Source of the DNA: Saprospiraceae bacterium
GTDB lineage: Bacteria > Bacteroidota > Bacteroidia > Chitinophagales > Saprospiraceae
Direction of reading: 5' to 3'
Length of the DNA: 64,000 nucleotides
NCBI GenBank assembly: GCA_016719615.1
Contig: JADJYQ010000001.1
Coordinates: forward strand, 842,501-906,500
In this document: in pieces, positions 1 to 10,324 of the stretch
Numbering within the stretch: position 1 is the first letter of the stretch
Layout: each line of letters starts with the position of its first letter
Translations under genes and position numbers: made by a program
The notes under the pieces: model-generated
The model's database searches: none
What the model was told of the DNA's origin: nothing
What the model saw: the letters and a program-made list of their open reading frames with translations, nothing else

Positions 1-938
1 TCTTTATATGGCTTAACTTCTGAAATTTTTAGATATTTTTCATAAATTGCTTTTCCATTCTTTAGATCCCCCAAACGAACTAGTAATTGGTATGCCCAAT
101 CGGCAATTAAATATTCTCTGATGTCGCCGTTCATATTTTTATCTATAAATTGTTCTTTCAATTGAACCATTGATTGGCTGCTATCTTTTTTGTGCATGGT
201 GTAAACTTCGCGATCGACATAATATTTGACAAACAATAAATAAGAAATCGCTGGATATGCTTTTGGATTGACGAGTTGGGCATCCTTGAGAAAATCAAAA
301 TAATTTGGGCCGACTGATAAGGCTTCTTTTTGGCCATTGAAATACGCATAAAAATCTGGATAATTCATTTTGGATATGAAATGGTCGTAGATCATTTCGG
401 CTTCTTCCAACTCCCTGAATCTTTTAGTATAGGGATCATTTTCAGCAATGTTTGAAAAATGCTTTGTAAAAAATGCTAATTTGGAATGATATACTGAATC
501 TATGTATTTTAGAAATAGATTTTCGGATAACTTATAATGAGTTGGCGGACCACCCGGAAATGTGATCAACTTGCTGGCCAGGTAATTGTTAACCCATTCG
601 CCTTTCCCGGAATGTGTAACCGTTTCATCCATTTTTAGAGCATCCAGCTCAATTTTAAGACTGTCTCCTGGACTGAGAAATAGGGGAGTGTATTCCTGGC
701 CGTGCAGAAAATTTGCATAAGCTGCAGTTGCCCAATTAAATTTAATAACAAATTCTCCATCTTGGTTCAAACTGGCCGAATCAGCATAAATTCTCTCATA
801 TGCGATTTGGTCTTGGTAATAGCCAATGTAAACCTTGTTTTCAGTTGGATTCAGAATTTTACCATATACAGTTACTTCCTGAGCAAGGAGGCAGGTATGG
901 CAATAAAAACTTAATAAAATAAGTATGGTTTTTTTCAT
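1..938 (-). CDS. Secreted DUF4369-like protein, C-terminus outside window
   Basis: The reading frame is open from ATG at 938 down to base 1, so 312 codons are visible and the C-terminus lies beyond the window. The protein starts MKKTILILLSFYCHTCLLAQ, a signal peptide with probable cleavage after AQ. A beta-rich segment follows (VYGKILNPTENKVYIGYY) that resembles the DUF4369 N-terminal domain of Bacteroidota thiol-disulfide proteins, then a helical region. In that family a TlpA-like thioredoxin domain usually follows, but it cannot be seen here, so a redox role is only inferred. A well-formed Bacteroidota promoter sits at 961-992. No frameshift was noticed. Confidence 0.7.
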   Translation of the reverse strand, partial: MKKTILILLSFYCHTCLLAQEVTVYGKILNPTENKVYIGYYQDQIAYERIYADSASLNQDGEFVIKFNWATAAYANFLHGQEYTPLFLSPGDSLKIELDALKMDETVTHSGKGEWVNNYLASKLITFPGGPPTHYKLSENLFLKYIDSVYHSKLAFFTKHFSNIAENDPYTKRFRELEEAEMIYDHFISKMNYPDFYAYFNGQKEALSVGPNYFDFLKDAQLVNPKAYPAISYLLFVKYYVDREVYTMHKKDSSQSMVQLKEQFIDKNMNGDIREYLIADWAYQLLVRLGDLKNGKAIYEKYLKISEVKPYK

Positions 939-960
939 TGGTAATTGATTATTTTATTTT

Positions 961-992
961 CAAAGTTAAACAGATTGACGAACCATCACAAA
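961..992 (-). promoter_or_regulatory. Bacteroidota-type promoter of the DUF4369-like gene
   Basis: On the minus strand the sequence reads TTTG, then 20 bases, then TAACTTTG. This matches the Bacteroidota primary sigma consensus TTTG-N19-21-TAnnTTTG exactly at the conserved positions. It ends 22 bases upstream of the ATG at 938. Confidence 0.7.
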
Positions 993-1291
993 TATTTATT
1001 TAATTAATCGCAGTTAATGGGTCATTAATTTCCAATTTTCTACAACGCGATTCAATGCTACCCGAAGATGCTCAAGTGTTCAAATCTGAATGGCCAAAAT
1101 TAATTGGAATAAATTAAGCTTCTGAATTGTAGAAGAGGCCTCATAGATCCTGAAAATCTCATTAATTGAGCTACAATGTATGAATTGTTGTAAATTGTGT
1201 CTTTAGGAGTCAGACTTGGATTGTGTAATTTGCATCCTTTTCAAACTCTTTAAATCTCGGAAGACCATTTTTTTTTAATAAAGATCAAAGT
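993..1291. other. Intergenic region between divergent genes, no gene seen
   Basis: About 300 bases lie between the divergent DUF4369-like gene and the type B T9SS gene. I see no conserved reading frame or RNA. It probably holds the promoter of the plus-strand gene, but I could not pick a convincing -33/-7 pair for it. Confidence 0.4.
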
Positions 1292-4200
1292 ATGAAAAAA
1301 GGTCTATTGTTTACTTTCTTGATTTCCATTTTCGGACTATCGTCAGCTTACTGCCAAACTCAATGCTGTTGCGGAGGATTGACAGAGCTTCCTTTTTCAG
1401 GTTTTGATTTTGAATTTACTCCCGAACCTCCCCCCGCTTGGTTTATCAATTATCCTTCTGGAAATTCAATGGGACCCTGGAACATTTCTGCAGGTTCTGT
1501 GGATCATGTAGATAAGGATCATTATTTCTGCAGTAGTTGCGGCAATCCCAACGGGCCTTCCAATTTTATCGATTTATTCGGCTCGCCGGCCGGACCCGGC
1601 CATGGAGTGGGAACCATGCAATACCCTTTAACCGGATTGACTCCCGGTGCTGATTATATTATTGAATTTTATTATGCAAAATTTGACAAGCCTGGAAATT
1701 ATACTGCAAATCTTAAAATTGGATCCTGGCTCAATGTAAATTGGACAGCAACAAATCCTGGAAATATTGTTTGGTTAAAGGCATCTTATCCATTTACTGC
1801 ACAGTCTTCTTCTGCCAATTTGGAATTTTCTGATACTGGAAATAATACGATCAATGGAAGTCAGATCGGAATGCTGATCGATGATGTTAAAATATTTGGT
1901 TGCGATCTCGTTGATGAAGAAGCACCAACGGTAAACAATCCTCCCGATGATTTACAAGTAGGATGTGATAAGGATATTCCAAAACCGATAGATTTAGATA
2001 TCAGTGACAATTGTGATACCAGTCCGGTGATTGTATTAAAAGAAACAATTGAGATTATTGATCCTTGCAACAAAAAAGTTCGTAGAAACTGGACCATTAC
2101 TGATGATTGCGGCAATAGTACTACGGCTACTCAAATCATAGATGTGATCGATGAATTTCCGCAAATTTTCAATCCTCCGGCAGATGTCGAAGTTGGGTGT
2201 GAACGCGACACTCCAAAGATTCCATCCTTAGATATTTTTGATAATTGTAGCAACAAACCTACTGTGAGTTTCCATGAAAAAATGGAGACCATCGATCAAT
2301 GTCATCAAAAATTAAGTAGATTTTGGACCATTAAAGATGCCTGTGGTAATGAGATTGTGCAAAGTCAGGTAGTAGATATCATTGATAAAACGCCTCCAAG
2401 CTTCATCAAAAAACCTGAAAACAAAGTAGTTTATTGTGAAAATGATGTGGCCACAGAATTCAATAACTGGATTATCAATCGGGGCAATGCTGTCGCAAGC
2501 GATGCATGTGGTAAAGTAGTTTGGTTCACTAATTATGGAAATACTCCCAATAAGTATTGCGATTCAGTAGAGGTTGAGTTTATTGCAGTTGACCATTGTG
2601 GATTGCAAAATTCTGAATTCGCAATTTTTCAAGTTAAAGATACTACAGCGCCAACATTTGTAGTCGTTGCTCAAAGCAAAAATTTGATCTGTGAACCTCA
2701 TGTAAAAGATTCCTTGACTGCATGGTTGCAAACAAATGGCTTTTCAGCTATATCGGCCGATTGCGATACAATCATACAATATTCAGATTTTAATGGCGAC
2801 ACTTTGCAAAATCCGCTCGGAATTACATTCTATGTCAAAGATCGTTGTGGAAATTTAGACAGCAGTTTTGCAGTTTTTTCATATAGAAACAGCAGTGATA
2901 CATTCAGAATTACTTCGCATTCTTGTGCCTGGGTTCAAAATTCAATAGACACTTTAAAATTTACAAATCATGGCTGTGATAGTATCGTCATTCATGAAAA
3001 ACTGCGCCGTTCAGCAGATAGTGTCTATATAAAATTAAATACCTGCGACCTCTCCCAAATACGATTTGATACCATGAAATTTGTAAATATATTCGCTTGT
3101 GATTCGTTTATATTTCGTGAATATTTATACACTCCTCCTGCAGTATCAATTGTTCAAATTTTAGATTGCAATTTTCTGCAGTACGCACGAGATACCCTTG
3201 TATATCAAGGACAGTTTTGCGATTCATTCATCATCACAGAGTACATTCCTTTAAGGAAAGATCAAATTTCCATAGTTAAACATACCTGTGACTCAACGCA
3301 AGCTGATACTAGTATGTATAAATTTACAAATTCAGCAGGTTGCGATAGCACTGTGACTATAATGACTTTATACAGCCAGCAAAAAGTTACCTACCTCGAA
3401 GAAAAGATCTGTGGGTTGGCATTTGAATATGTAGATACGCTTAAATATTTCGTGGGTTTATGCGATAGTCTGGTCATTACTCATTTTGCCTCGCTTCCTC
3501 TAGATACGACCAAGTTACAAAATGTAAGCTGCGATCCTTCAAAATCGGGTACTTTTTTCAATATTTTTTCCAATCAATTCGGTTGCGATAGTTTAGTTAT
3601 TTCCGATATTGAATTTATTCCACCGGATTCAACTATAATTTTTCAATCTACCTGTTTGTTATCACAGGCCGGCATTCGATATGATATATTAATGAATCAT
3701 TTGGGATGTGACAGCATCATTCAAACAATAACTTCGTTCATTTCATCTGATACCACTTATATTTTACAAAGTACTTGTGACTATGCTGCAACAGGAAAGG
3801 ATACACTTGTTTTTTTAGGAACATTTTGCGATAGTATTGTCTTTGTTGAGACAAATTTTATTCCAGCTGATACAATAAGGATTCGTCAGGTAAGTTGTGA
3901 GCCTACCGATACTGGTCGAACTCAAGTGTTATTGAAAAATATAAAGGGTTGCGATAGTTTGGTTCAAATCCAAACAAATTTTGAACCACTGGTTTTAAAT
4001 TATAAACTTGATTCCATTAGTTGTTTTAATCAAAAGGATGGAGCATTCAGCATCTTAAATATTAAAGATTTGAACCAACCCATTGAGCTCGTCCTGAATC
4101 ATCAACGCTTTGGAAATTTGAATAGAATCTCTAATTTGGGACCGGGAAATTATGAACTTTATGTGCGGGACCAAAAAGATTGTATTACGGATACGCTAAG

Positions 4201-4752
4201 GTTTGTATTGTTAAATCCTGAAGAATTAATAGTGGATCTCGGACCCAATCGAAATGTAAAAGCAGGAACGCAAATTATTTTAAATCTTCAATCCAATAAA
4301 GTATTATCCCAAATTATTTGGAGCCCCTCAAAATTCTCGCAGTGTGATACCTGCAAGCAAATTGAATTGAAGGCTGAACAGGATTTTTGGATCTATGCTC
4401 AGGCTATTGACGATAGAAATTGTGCTCAAACAGATTCTATTTTTATTCGCGTCCAAAAATCTACTACTGTATTCGCGCCTAATGTTTTTCACCTAATGGT
4501 GACCAGATCAATGATTATTTTTTCATCAAAGGAGAAGATGGATACATCGTAGAAATCCTATCCATTTACGATCGTTTGGGGGAAAAAGTATTTGAAATTA
4601 TGGGTGTGCCTGTAAATGAACCGCTTGCAGGATGGAATGGAAGTTTTCAATCAAAAAAATTAAATCCCGGAGTTTATTTTTACTATGCCAGGATTATAAA
4701 CAAGCAAAAAGAAATTATTGAAATCAAAGGAGATCTAAACTTAATCAGGTAA
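1292..4752 (+). CDS. Giant secreted repeat protein with T9SS type B sorting domain (one frameshift)
   Basis: An approximately 1,150-residue surface or secreted protein. Residues 1-21 are a signal peptide ending AYCQ. Residues about 25-205 form a glycine/aromatic-rich lectin-like domain. Two or three HYR-like modules follow (repeating pattern PPxDxxVGCxxDxPxP...DNC...TDDCGN), then about eight modules of 50 residues, each closing with the motif GCDS or FCDS. The C-terminus is a gliding-motility (type B, CHU_C) sorting domain that directs export by T9SS. The frame breaks in a T run at 4485-4489: five Ts give an early stop at 4552, whereas a sixth restores APNVFSPNGDQIND and reading continues to the TAA at 4750-4752. 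This is most simply a sequencing indel. The role is probably adhesion or a structural surface function; no enzymatic motif is visible. Confidence 0.8.
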
Positions 4753-4827
4753 TGTGCCAGAAACCATTTGAATAGACTTTCTGAATCCAAATGCTCCATT
4801 GAATTTCAAGTGAATATTTTTTGTAAA

Positions 4828-4867
4828 ATAAAAAGGGAGTCCTCAGAAATAAGGACCCCTTTTTATT
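4828..4867. terminator. Bidirectional intrinsic terminator
   Basis: An A-run, the stem GGGaGTCCT, an 8-base loop, AGGACcCC and a T-run lie between the convergent type B T9SS gene and the DUF4440 lipoprotein gene. The A and T runs on both sides suit termination in either direction. Confidence 0.85.
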
Positions 4868-4886
4868 TAATTGAATTCAGAATTGT

Positions 4887-5396
4887 TTAATTTTCTTTCT
4901 TCATTTCTTCCTTTTTCTCTGGCATAGTACTCACACTCATGTCGCGAACGCAAACATATTTTCCATTTCTTTTTTCAAAATAACTCATGTAATGGCCTTT
5001 ATCTTTTACAGTGCTATCTGCATTGTGTTCTGTCCAGGATCCAATTTCAAGAGCCATATTTCCTTCCGCAAAAAGATCGACGACCTGATAAACATTGTAA
5101 TTACCACTGGTGTCTTTATCCAGGCGACCCTGCATACGGGTTTGAATGGCTGCCTTGCCTACAGTAGGTTCTTCATTTCTGCTATGGCTGACTGCGTCAT
5201 CAGCATAATAAGCGACTACTGCTGCTGCATCTTTGGCTTTTTCACCGGCAGCAAAGGCATCTTCCATCGCCTGGATTTCAGTTTTGAGTTTGCCCATGTC
5301 TAAACTTTCTTTGGGAGCTTCTGCCGGTGCAGCACAGGATATCAGGCCTAAAAGGAACAAGCCCAATAATGCAATGAGATTTTGATTGTTTTTCAT
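4887..5396 (-). CDS. DUF4440/SnoaL-like lipoprotein
   Basis: 169 residues. The N-terminus is a lipoprotein signal with lipobox LISC (lipidated Cys21) followed by an Ala/Pro/Glu-rich tether. Residues about 35-155 look like the NTF2-superfamily DUF4440/SnoaL fold: helix MEDAFAAGEKAKDAAAVVAYY, then DDAVSHSRNEEPTVGKAAI, then beta strands including ALEIGSWTEH and YMSYFEKRNGKYVCVRDM. Such proteins often bind small ligands but most are uncharacterised. The C-terminus is a charged Lys/Glu tail. The gene stands alone and ends at a bidirectional terminator. The fold assignment is by pattern; the substrate is unknown. Confidence 0.75.
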   Translation of the reverse strand: MKNNQNLIALLGLFLLGLISCAAPAEAPKESLDMGKLKTEIQAMEDAFAAGEKAKDAAAVVAYYADDAVSHSRNEEPTVGKAAIQTRMQGRLDKDTSGNYNVYQVVDLFAEGNMALEIGSWTEHNADSTVKDKGHYMSYFEKRNGKYVCVRDMSVSTMPEKKEEMKKEN

Positions 5397-5713
5397 TTTG
5401 ATTTTGTTTTAATTTAAAAAAGTTGTGGAAGATAATCTATTTCTATGGGAAACGTATAAATAAAATTTCATCTTTATTAATTGACTGTAAATCATCATAT
5501 TAGATCAAACAAAGACTTGATCTGAACGGATTGGATTTTGGGAGGGGCTTTGAAATTTCAAGAGTAGATTCCCGCAGGTCAAACGGTCAAAAGTAAATTC
5601 TGAAGCCAGCCCAAATTCAATTTTATTTGAATTTGAGCTATCTTACACCGTAAATAGAAGTTTCATGAATGGAGCCTCGTTTGGCCTCCGGAAATTTCAT
5701 AAACAATATAAAA

Positions 5714-6673
5714 ATGAATGCACAAGAAGCTACCATTTCTGATTTTGTGATAACAACCGAAAGTGCTCCGCACGCAGCACGGGCCAGCAAAATCTTAAAA
5801 GAATTTCCACAAGTAAAAACCTTGTTCAGTAAGAACATTTTAACCTTTCCCATCACGGTTGGGCTGGTTGCTCTTCAGGTTTATTTATCTTACGTTTTTG
5901 CATCAACTTCCTGGATTGCACTCATTTTGGGATCTTACTTGATTGGTGCCTTTATCAGTCATGCATTGTTTGTCATGATTCACGAGTGTAGCCATCAGTT
6001 AATTTTCAAGAGTCACACAGCAAACAGATTACTCGGACTAGTCGCCAATTTTCCGCATCTGTTGCCCAGTTTTATATCATTTGAGAAATACCATCTCAAA
6101 CACCATGCATTTCAAGGGGTTTATGATCTCGATTCTGATTTACCTTCCAGATGGGAAGCCCGGTTGATCGATGCTAATTTATTCATGAAGGCATTGTGGT
6201 TGTTATTTTTTCCTATTTTTCAGGCGATCCGAATTTTCCGAATCCGATCAACCAAGCCATTTGATGCCTGGACCTTGTTTAATTTTCTTACACAAATTTT
6301 ATTTGGAATTGCAATTGTATATTTCTTCGGTTGGAAAGCTTTGATCTATATGGCCCTTAGTTTTAGTTTTTCAGTTGGATTGCATCCACTCGGTGCCCGT
6401 TGGGTTCAGGAGCATTATTTAACTGAAGACGATCATCAGGAAACTTACAGTTATTACGGCATACTCAACAAGCTTTCATTCAATGTAGGCTATCATAACG
6501 AACATCACGACTTTCCAGCAATACCCTGGAATAAATTGCCCGATCTTAAAAATCTTGCACCCGAATATTACGATCATTTGAAATCGCATAAATCCTGGTT
6601 TAAATTATTCATCGAATTTTTGGTGAATAAAAAAATCAGTCTATTCTCGCGAATTGTTAGAGCCGATAAATAA
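5714..6673 (+). CDS. Sphingolipid delta-4 desaturase (DEGS)-like fatty acid desaturase
   Basis: A membrane di-iron desaturase. All three histidine boxes are present: HECSH, HLKHH and NEHHDFP. Similarity to eukaryotic dihydroceramide delta-4 desaturase (DEGS1) runs the full length: N-terminal DFxxTxxPHAxRxxxIL, the central GLHPxxxxxxxEHY, then ETYSYYGxLNxLxFNVGYHN, and the C-terminal APEYYDxLxxHxSWxK followed by a basic tail. Four to six hydrophobic segments surround the boxes. An ATG at 5669 is in frame, but I chose 5714 because its N-terminus aligns with DEGS1. If function is conserved it would introduce a 4,5-trans double bond into a sphingoid base; a general acyl desaturase is the alternative. 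No sphingolipid gene adjoins it. Confidence 0.85.
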   Translation: MNAQEATISDFVITTESAPHAARASKILKEFPQVKTLFSKNILTFPITVGLVALQVYLSYVFASTSWIALILGSYLIGAFISHALFVMIHECSHQLIFKSHTANRLLGLVANFPHLLPSFISFEKYHLKHHAFQGVYDLDSDLPSRWEARLIDANLFMKALWLLFFPIFQAIRIFRIRSTKPFDAWTLFNFLTQILFGIAIVYFFGWKALIYMALSFSFSVGLHPLGARWVQEHYLTEDDHQETYSYYGILNKLSFNVGYHNEHHDFPAIPWNKLPDLKNLAPEYYDHLKSHKSWFKLFIEFLVNKKISLFSRIVRADK

Positions 6674-6923
6674 GTTATTTTATAGAATTGGGGAATATTA
6701 TTTTGATTATTCCAAAAAAGGCATCCAATCATGTGAACAGGTCGGAATATCGCAGAATTTCAGCTGTGTTAAAGTTTTATGAAATTTCCAATTATGTATT
6801 ATATTTAATGTTTCGATGACGAAGCCCGTAATACCAACTAAATATTTGTTAATCAGCATTTAATATATTATATTTAATATTAATTTATTATAATTTTAGC
6901 TAAAGAATTTAAAGAAATTTGAC

Positions 6924-9900
6924 ATGAAAAAAAATTTAACACTTGTTTTTGGCTTGATTTGCCAATTCATTATTGCCCAATCCGTATCGCTTAAACCCTT
7001 GAATACCCAGGTGGACCCTGCCACACACGACCACCTGAAAGCTTATTCAGTATTGGCTTTGGACCCTGCCGTTGTCCGCAACAAATTGGATGCAAATTCC
7101 GGCAACGTCAAAGAATTAACCATTCGGACACCCGAAAAGGTTTGGATTTTGGAATTGTTTGAGTATTCTCTGATAGCTCCTTATGCTTCAAGAATGACGA
7201 CAGATCCGAAAAATCCAACCAGACTGGAACCAAGAAAAGATTTCAGAACTTTTAAAGGTCATATCAAGGGGCAAAATGCTTCTTTTGTTTCGATGTCTAT
7301 TGCAAATGGATTTATGAAACTCATGGTAGATGATCGAAAGGAGCGATATTTCATCGAGCCTTTGAATCCTGAAAGTTTATCAGACGACTTGCCTGCATCT
7401 CATCAATTTCTTCTCTACAAAAATTCAGATGTCAAACCTACACCCGGAGTTACCTGCGGAGCAGACATTCTCGACCAAAGAATTAAGGAAGGACACCAAC
7501 ATATTGAAAACAAAAAACTGGAATCCAGAGCTGCCACTTGTCCCAAATGTGCTGAAGTTCAAATCAGTATTTGCGCAGATTATTCCATGTTCTTAAAATA
7601 TGGAAGTGATGTAGCGGCCACAGAAAATCAAATGTTATCTGTACTTGCTGATGTACAAACAGTTTTTGATAATGAATTTGAGAATGAATATGAATATCAG
7701 GTAACGGGCATGTGGGTATCCGATGATTTTGCCAGAGATCCATGGGCAATGACCCGCGATATTTTTGTGCAGTTGGATGAATTTACTGCAGTTGCGCCCC
7801 AAATTTTTCCGGTAGCTTACGAAGTAGCCACAAATTGGTCTGCAAAGTATACAACTGGTGTTATTGGCGTTGCTTTTCTTTCTCAGGTATGCCGGAACAC
7901 TCCCTATAATGTTTGTAGCGATTTCCTTGGCTCCGGGGGCAGACAAGGTGACTATCTCACTTTACAGGCTCATGAATTAGGACATAATTGGAGTATGGAA
8001 CACGATGGAAGTCTTTCCCCTACCATCATGGCCCCAACCATTAATGGTAGTAGCCGTTGGTCTGCACAATCTGTGTTCAGTTTAAATAATTATGTAAATA
8101 TTCATCAGCTTTTGGGATGGTGTTTGAGTATGTGCCCTGGCTCAGAAGCACCTTCTGCTGATTTTGAAGCTATACCTACATATGGCTGCCAGCCAGTGGT
8201 GGTCCGTTTTAACAATCTTTCCCAATTTACAGATACTTGGGAATGGTCTTTTCCCGGAGGTACTCCGTCAACATCAACATTAGAGAATCCAGTAGTGACT
8301 TATCGGGTTGCAGGAACTTATGAAGTTTCATTAAAAGCCAGCAATTTTAGATGCGAAGCTGAGGTCGTTAAAATCGGATATATCGAAGTAAATGATGTTC
8401 CTGTATCTGGTTTTAGTTTTGGACAACAGGGTAAAGAAGTATTCTTTATTGACCAATCTCAGAGAGCTGACGAATACTTTTGGGATTTTGGAGATGGAAA
8501 TACCAGTGAAGAGGCGAGTCCTTTCCATATTTATGACAGAGATACTATTTACACAGTCACATTAAAAGTTAAGAATGATTGTGGAATGCATACTTCTAAA
8601 AAAATAGTTTCCATTGTCAGTATTCCTTTTGCTGATTTTGAAGCAGATACTACAGGCGGCTGTGCGCCAAAAATTATTAAATTCTTTGACAAATCAACCA
8701 ATAATGTTAAAAAATGGCAATGGGAATTTAAAGGTGGCTCACCCAGCGTATCTACAGAAGTGAATCCGGTTGTCCGCTATGACAATCCCGGTGTTTATGA
8801 TGTCAGACTGACGGTCTATGCTTCCAGATTTGATCATGCTTTAACGAAAAAACTTTACATCACCATAGATAGTTTGCCTAACGCGGAATTTGATTTTAAA
8901 TCGAATGGCAATCAGGTTGATTTCACCAGTTATTCCCGATTTGCAAAATCGCATTTCTGGGATTTTGGCGATTCACAAACAAGTACCCAGGAAAATCCAA
9001 GCCATACTTATACAGAAGGTCGTTATGATGTGATGTATATCACAAGTAATGCTTGTGGATCTGATACTGCTTTCACACAGGTGACGATCGGCCAAAAACC
9101 CATTGCAGGATTTCAAGTCAACAATTCTAAGGGATGTATACCATATCAGGTTCAGTTTCAGAATACGTCTACAGCAGCAGCAACAGCTTTCAGATGGTAT
9201 TTTCCGGGTGGCAATCCGTCAACCAGCACCGACAAAGATCCTTTGGTAACTTACGATAATACCGGTGTTTTTGATGTGAGCCTGGTTGCTTACAATCCGC
9301 TGTTTTCAGACTCAACAGGGCAGGCTGGTTTTATTGAAGTCAGTAAAGTGCCTGTTTCGAATTTCGTGAATACAATTTCAGGTTTTAAAGTTTTTTATAC
9401 CAACCAATCGACCGGCAGTTCCAACTATTTCTGGGATTTTGGAGATAATCAAATTAGTTTTGAAAAAGATCCGGAACACGAGTATGGTGCAGAAGGGGAA
9501 TACGATGTGAGATTGGTTGTGCAAAACGAATGCGGATGGGATACCATGGATCGAAAAATTGCTGTGTATTTGATCCCTAAAGTAAATTATGCTGCAGATA
9601 CTTTAAAAGGATGTCCACCGCTAACAGTTCAATTCTTTGATCGCTCTTCCATTGATGTTATTGAATGGGATTGGCAATTTGAAAACGGTACGCCATCAAT
9701 ATCCAATGAAAAAAATCCTAAAGTTGTTTTTTACGATAAAGGAAAATATACCGTGAAGCTCACAGTGAAAAATACCAACGGAACCAATGCACTCACGCGT
9801 TTACAATACATTCAGGTTTTATCACCGGTGCTCTGTCCCGAATTTCCAAAAGGGGACAGGAGCCTATTGAACAGTGATATTAATATCCATCCTTTTGGTT

Positions 9901-10178
9901 CAGGTATTGATAAACGGTCGAAAGATGATATCATTGAAGCCTTGACTCCACACCTGGCTCCAAATCCAAGCAACGGTCAGTTTTATATTTGGTCTGACGC
10001 TTCTGATCAGAATCTAATGCAAATGGAAATATTTAATTTAGGTGGACAATCCAGGTTTAAAAAGATTTTGAGGAATCCGACAGAATCCATTTCTTTAAAC
10101 AATTTGGAAGCCGGAAATTACTTTGTGAAATTCAGTTCTTCTAAGATTAGTAAAGTAACAAAGTTAGTCATCTTGTAA
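6924..10178 (+). CDS. Secreted zinc metalloprotease with seven PKD modules and T9SS type A domain
   Basis: 1084 residues. The signal peptide ends IIAQ at about residue 20. Residues about 20-190 form a propeptide-like region, and about 200-405 a reprolysin-like metzincin domain with the complete zinc motif HELGHNWSMEH (His350, catalytic Glu351, His354, His360) and a downstream Met-turn segment PTIMAP. Seven PKD-type modules follow, alternating two flavours: WxFPGGxPSxS and FWDFGDGxxS. The last 75 residues begin APNPSNGQFYIW and form a type A T9SS sorting domain. It is predicted to be an extracellular or cell-surface endopeptidase. Its neighbour at 10325 is a tandem paralog of exactly the same length. 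The upstream region is very AT-rich. No frameshift was seen. Confidence 0.9.
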   Translation: MKKNLTLVFGLICQFIIAQSVSLKPLNTQVDPATHDHLKAYSVLALDPAVVRNKLDANSGNVKELTIRTPEKVWILELFEYSLIAPYASRMTTDPKNPTRLEPRKDFRTFKGHIKGQNASFVSMSIANGFMKLMVDDRKERYFIEPLNPESLSDDLPASHQFLLYKNSDVKPTPGVTCGADILDQRIKEGHQHIENKKLESRAATCPKCAEVQISICADYSMFLKYGSDVAATENQMLSVLADVQTVFDNEFENEYEYQVTGMWVSDDFARDPWAMTRDIFVQLDEFTAVAPQIFPVAYEVATNWSAKYTTGVIGVAFLSQVCRNTPYNVCSDFLGSGGRQGDYLTLQAHELGHNWSMEHDGSLSPTIMAPTINGSSRWSAQSVFSLNNYVNIHQLLGWCLSMCPGSEAPSADFEAIPTYGCQPVVVRFNNLSQFTDTWEWSFPGGTPSTSTLENPVVTYRVAGTYEVSLKASNFRCEAEVVKIGYIEVNDVPVSGFSFGQQGKEVFFIDQSQRADEYFWDFGDGNTSEEASPFHIYDRDTIYTVTLKVKNDCGMHTSKKIVSIVSIPFADFEADTTGGCAPKIIKFFDKSTNNVKKWQWEFKGGSPSVSTEVNPVVRYDNPGVYDVRLTVYASRFDHALTKKLYITIDSLPNAEFDFKSNGNQVDFTSYSRFAKSHFWDFGDSQTSTQENPSHTYTEGRYDVMYITSNACGSDTAFTQVTIGQKPIAGFQVNNSKGCIPYQVQFQNTSTAAATAFRWYFPGGNPSTSTDKDPLVTYDNTGVFDVSLVAYNPLFSDSTGQAGFIEVSKVPVSNFVNTISGFKVFYTNQSTGSSNYFWDFGDNQISFEKDPEHEYGAEGEYDVRLVVQNECGWDTMDRKIAVYLIPKVNYAADTLKGCPPLTVQFFDRSSIDVIEWDWQFENGTPSISNEKNPKVVFYDKGKYTVKLTVKNTNGTNALTRLQYIQVLSPVLCPEFPKGDRSLLNSDINIHPFGSGIDKRSKDDIIEALTPHLAPNPSNGQFYIWSDASDQNLMQMEIFNLGGQSRFKKILRNPTESISLNNLEAGNYFVKFSSSKISKVTKLVIL

Positions 10179-10324
10179 ACGCGAAAAGTATTTTGACAAT
10201 CGCCGAGATAAATGATATTTACCAATTCGAGTGCAATTGCTGTAGGGTAAATTTTATATTTTCTCCCGTTTGAAAAATCAGATTGTGATGTTATATTTTT
10301 AATTTATTTTCAACAATTATTATT

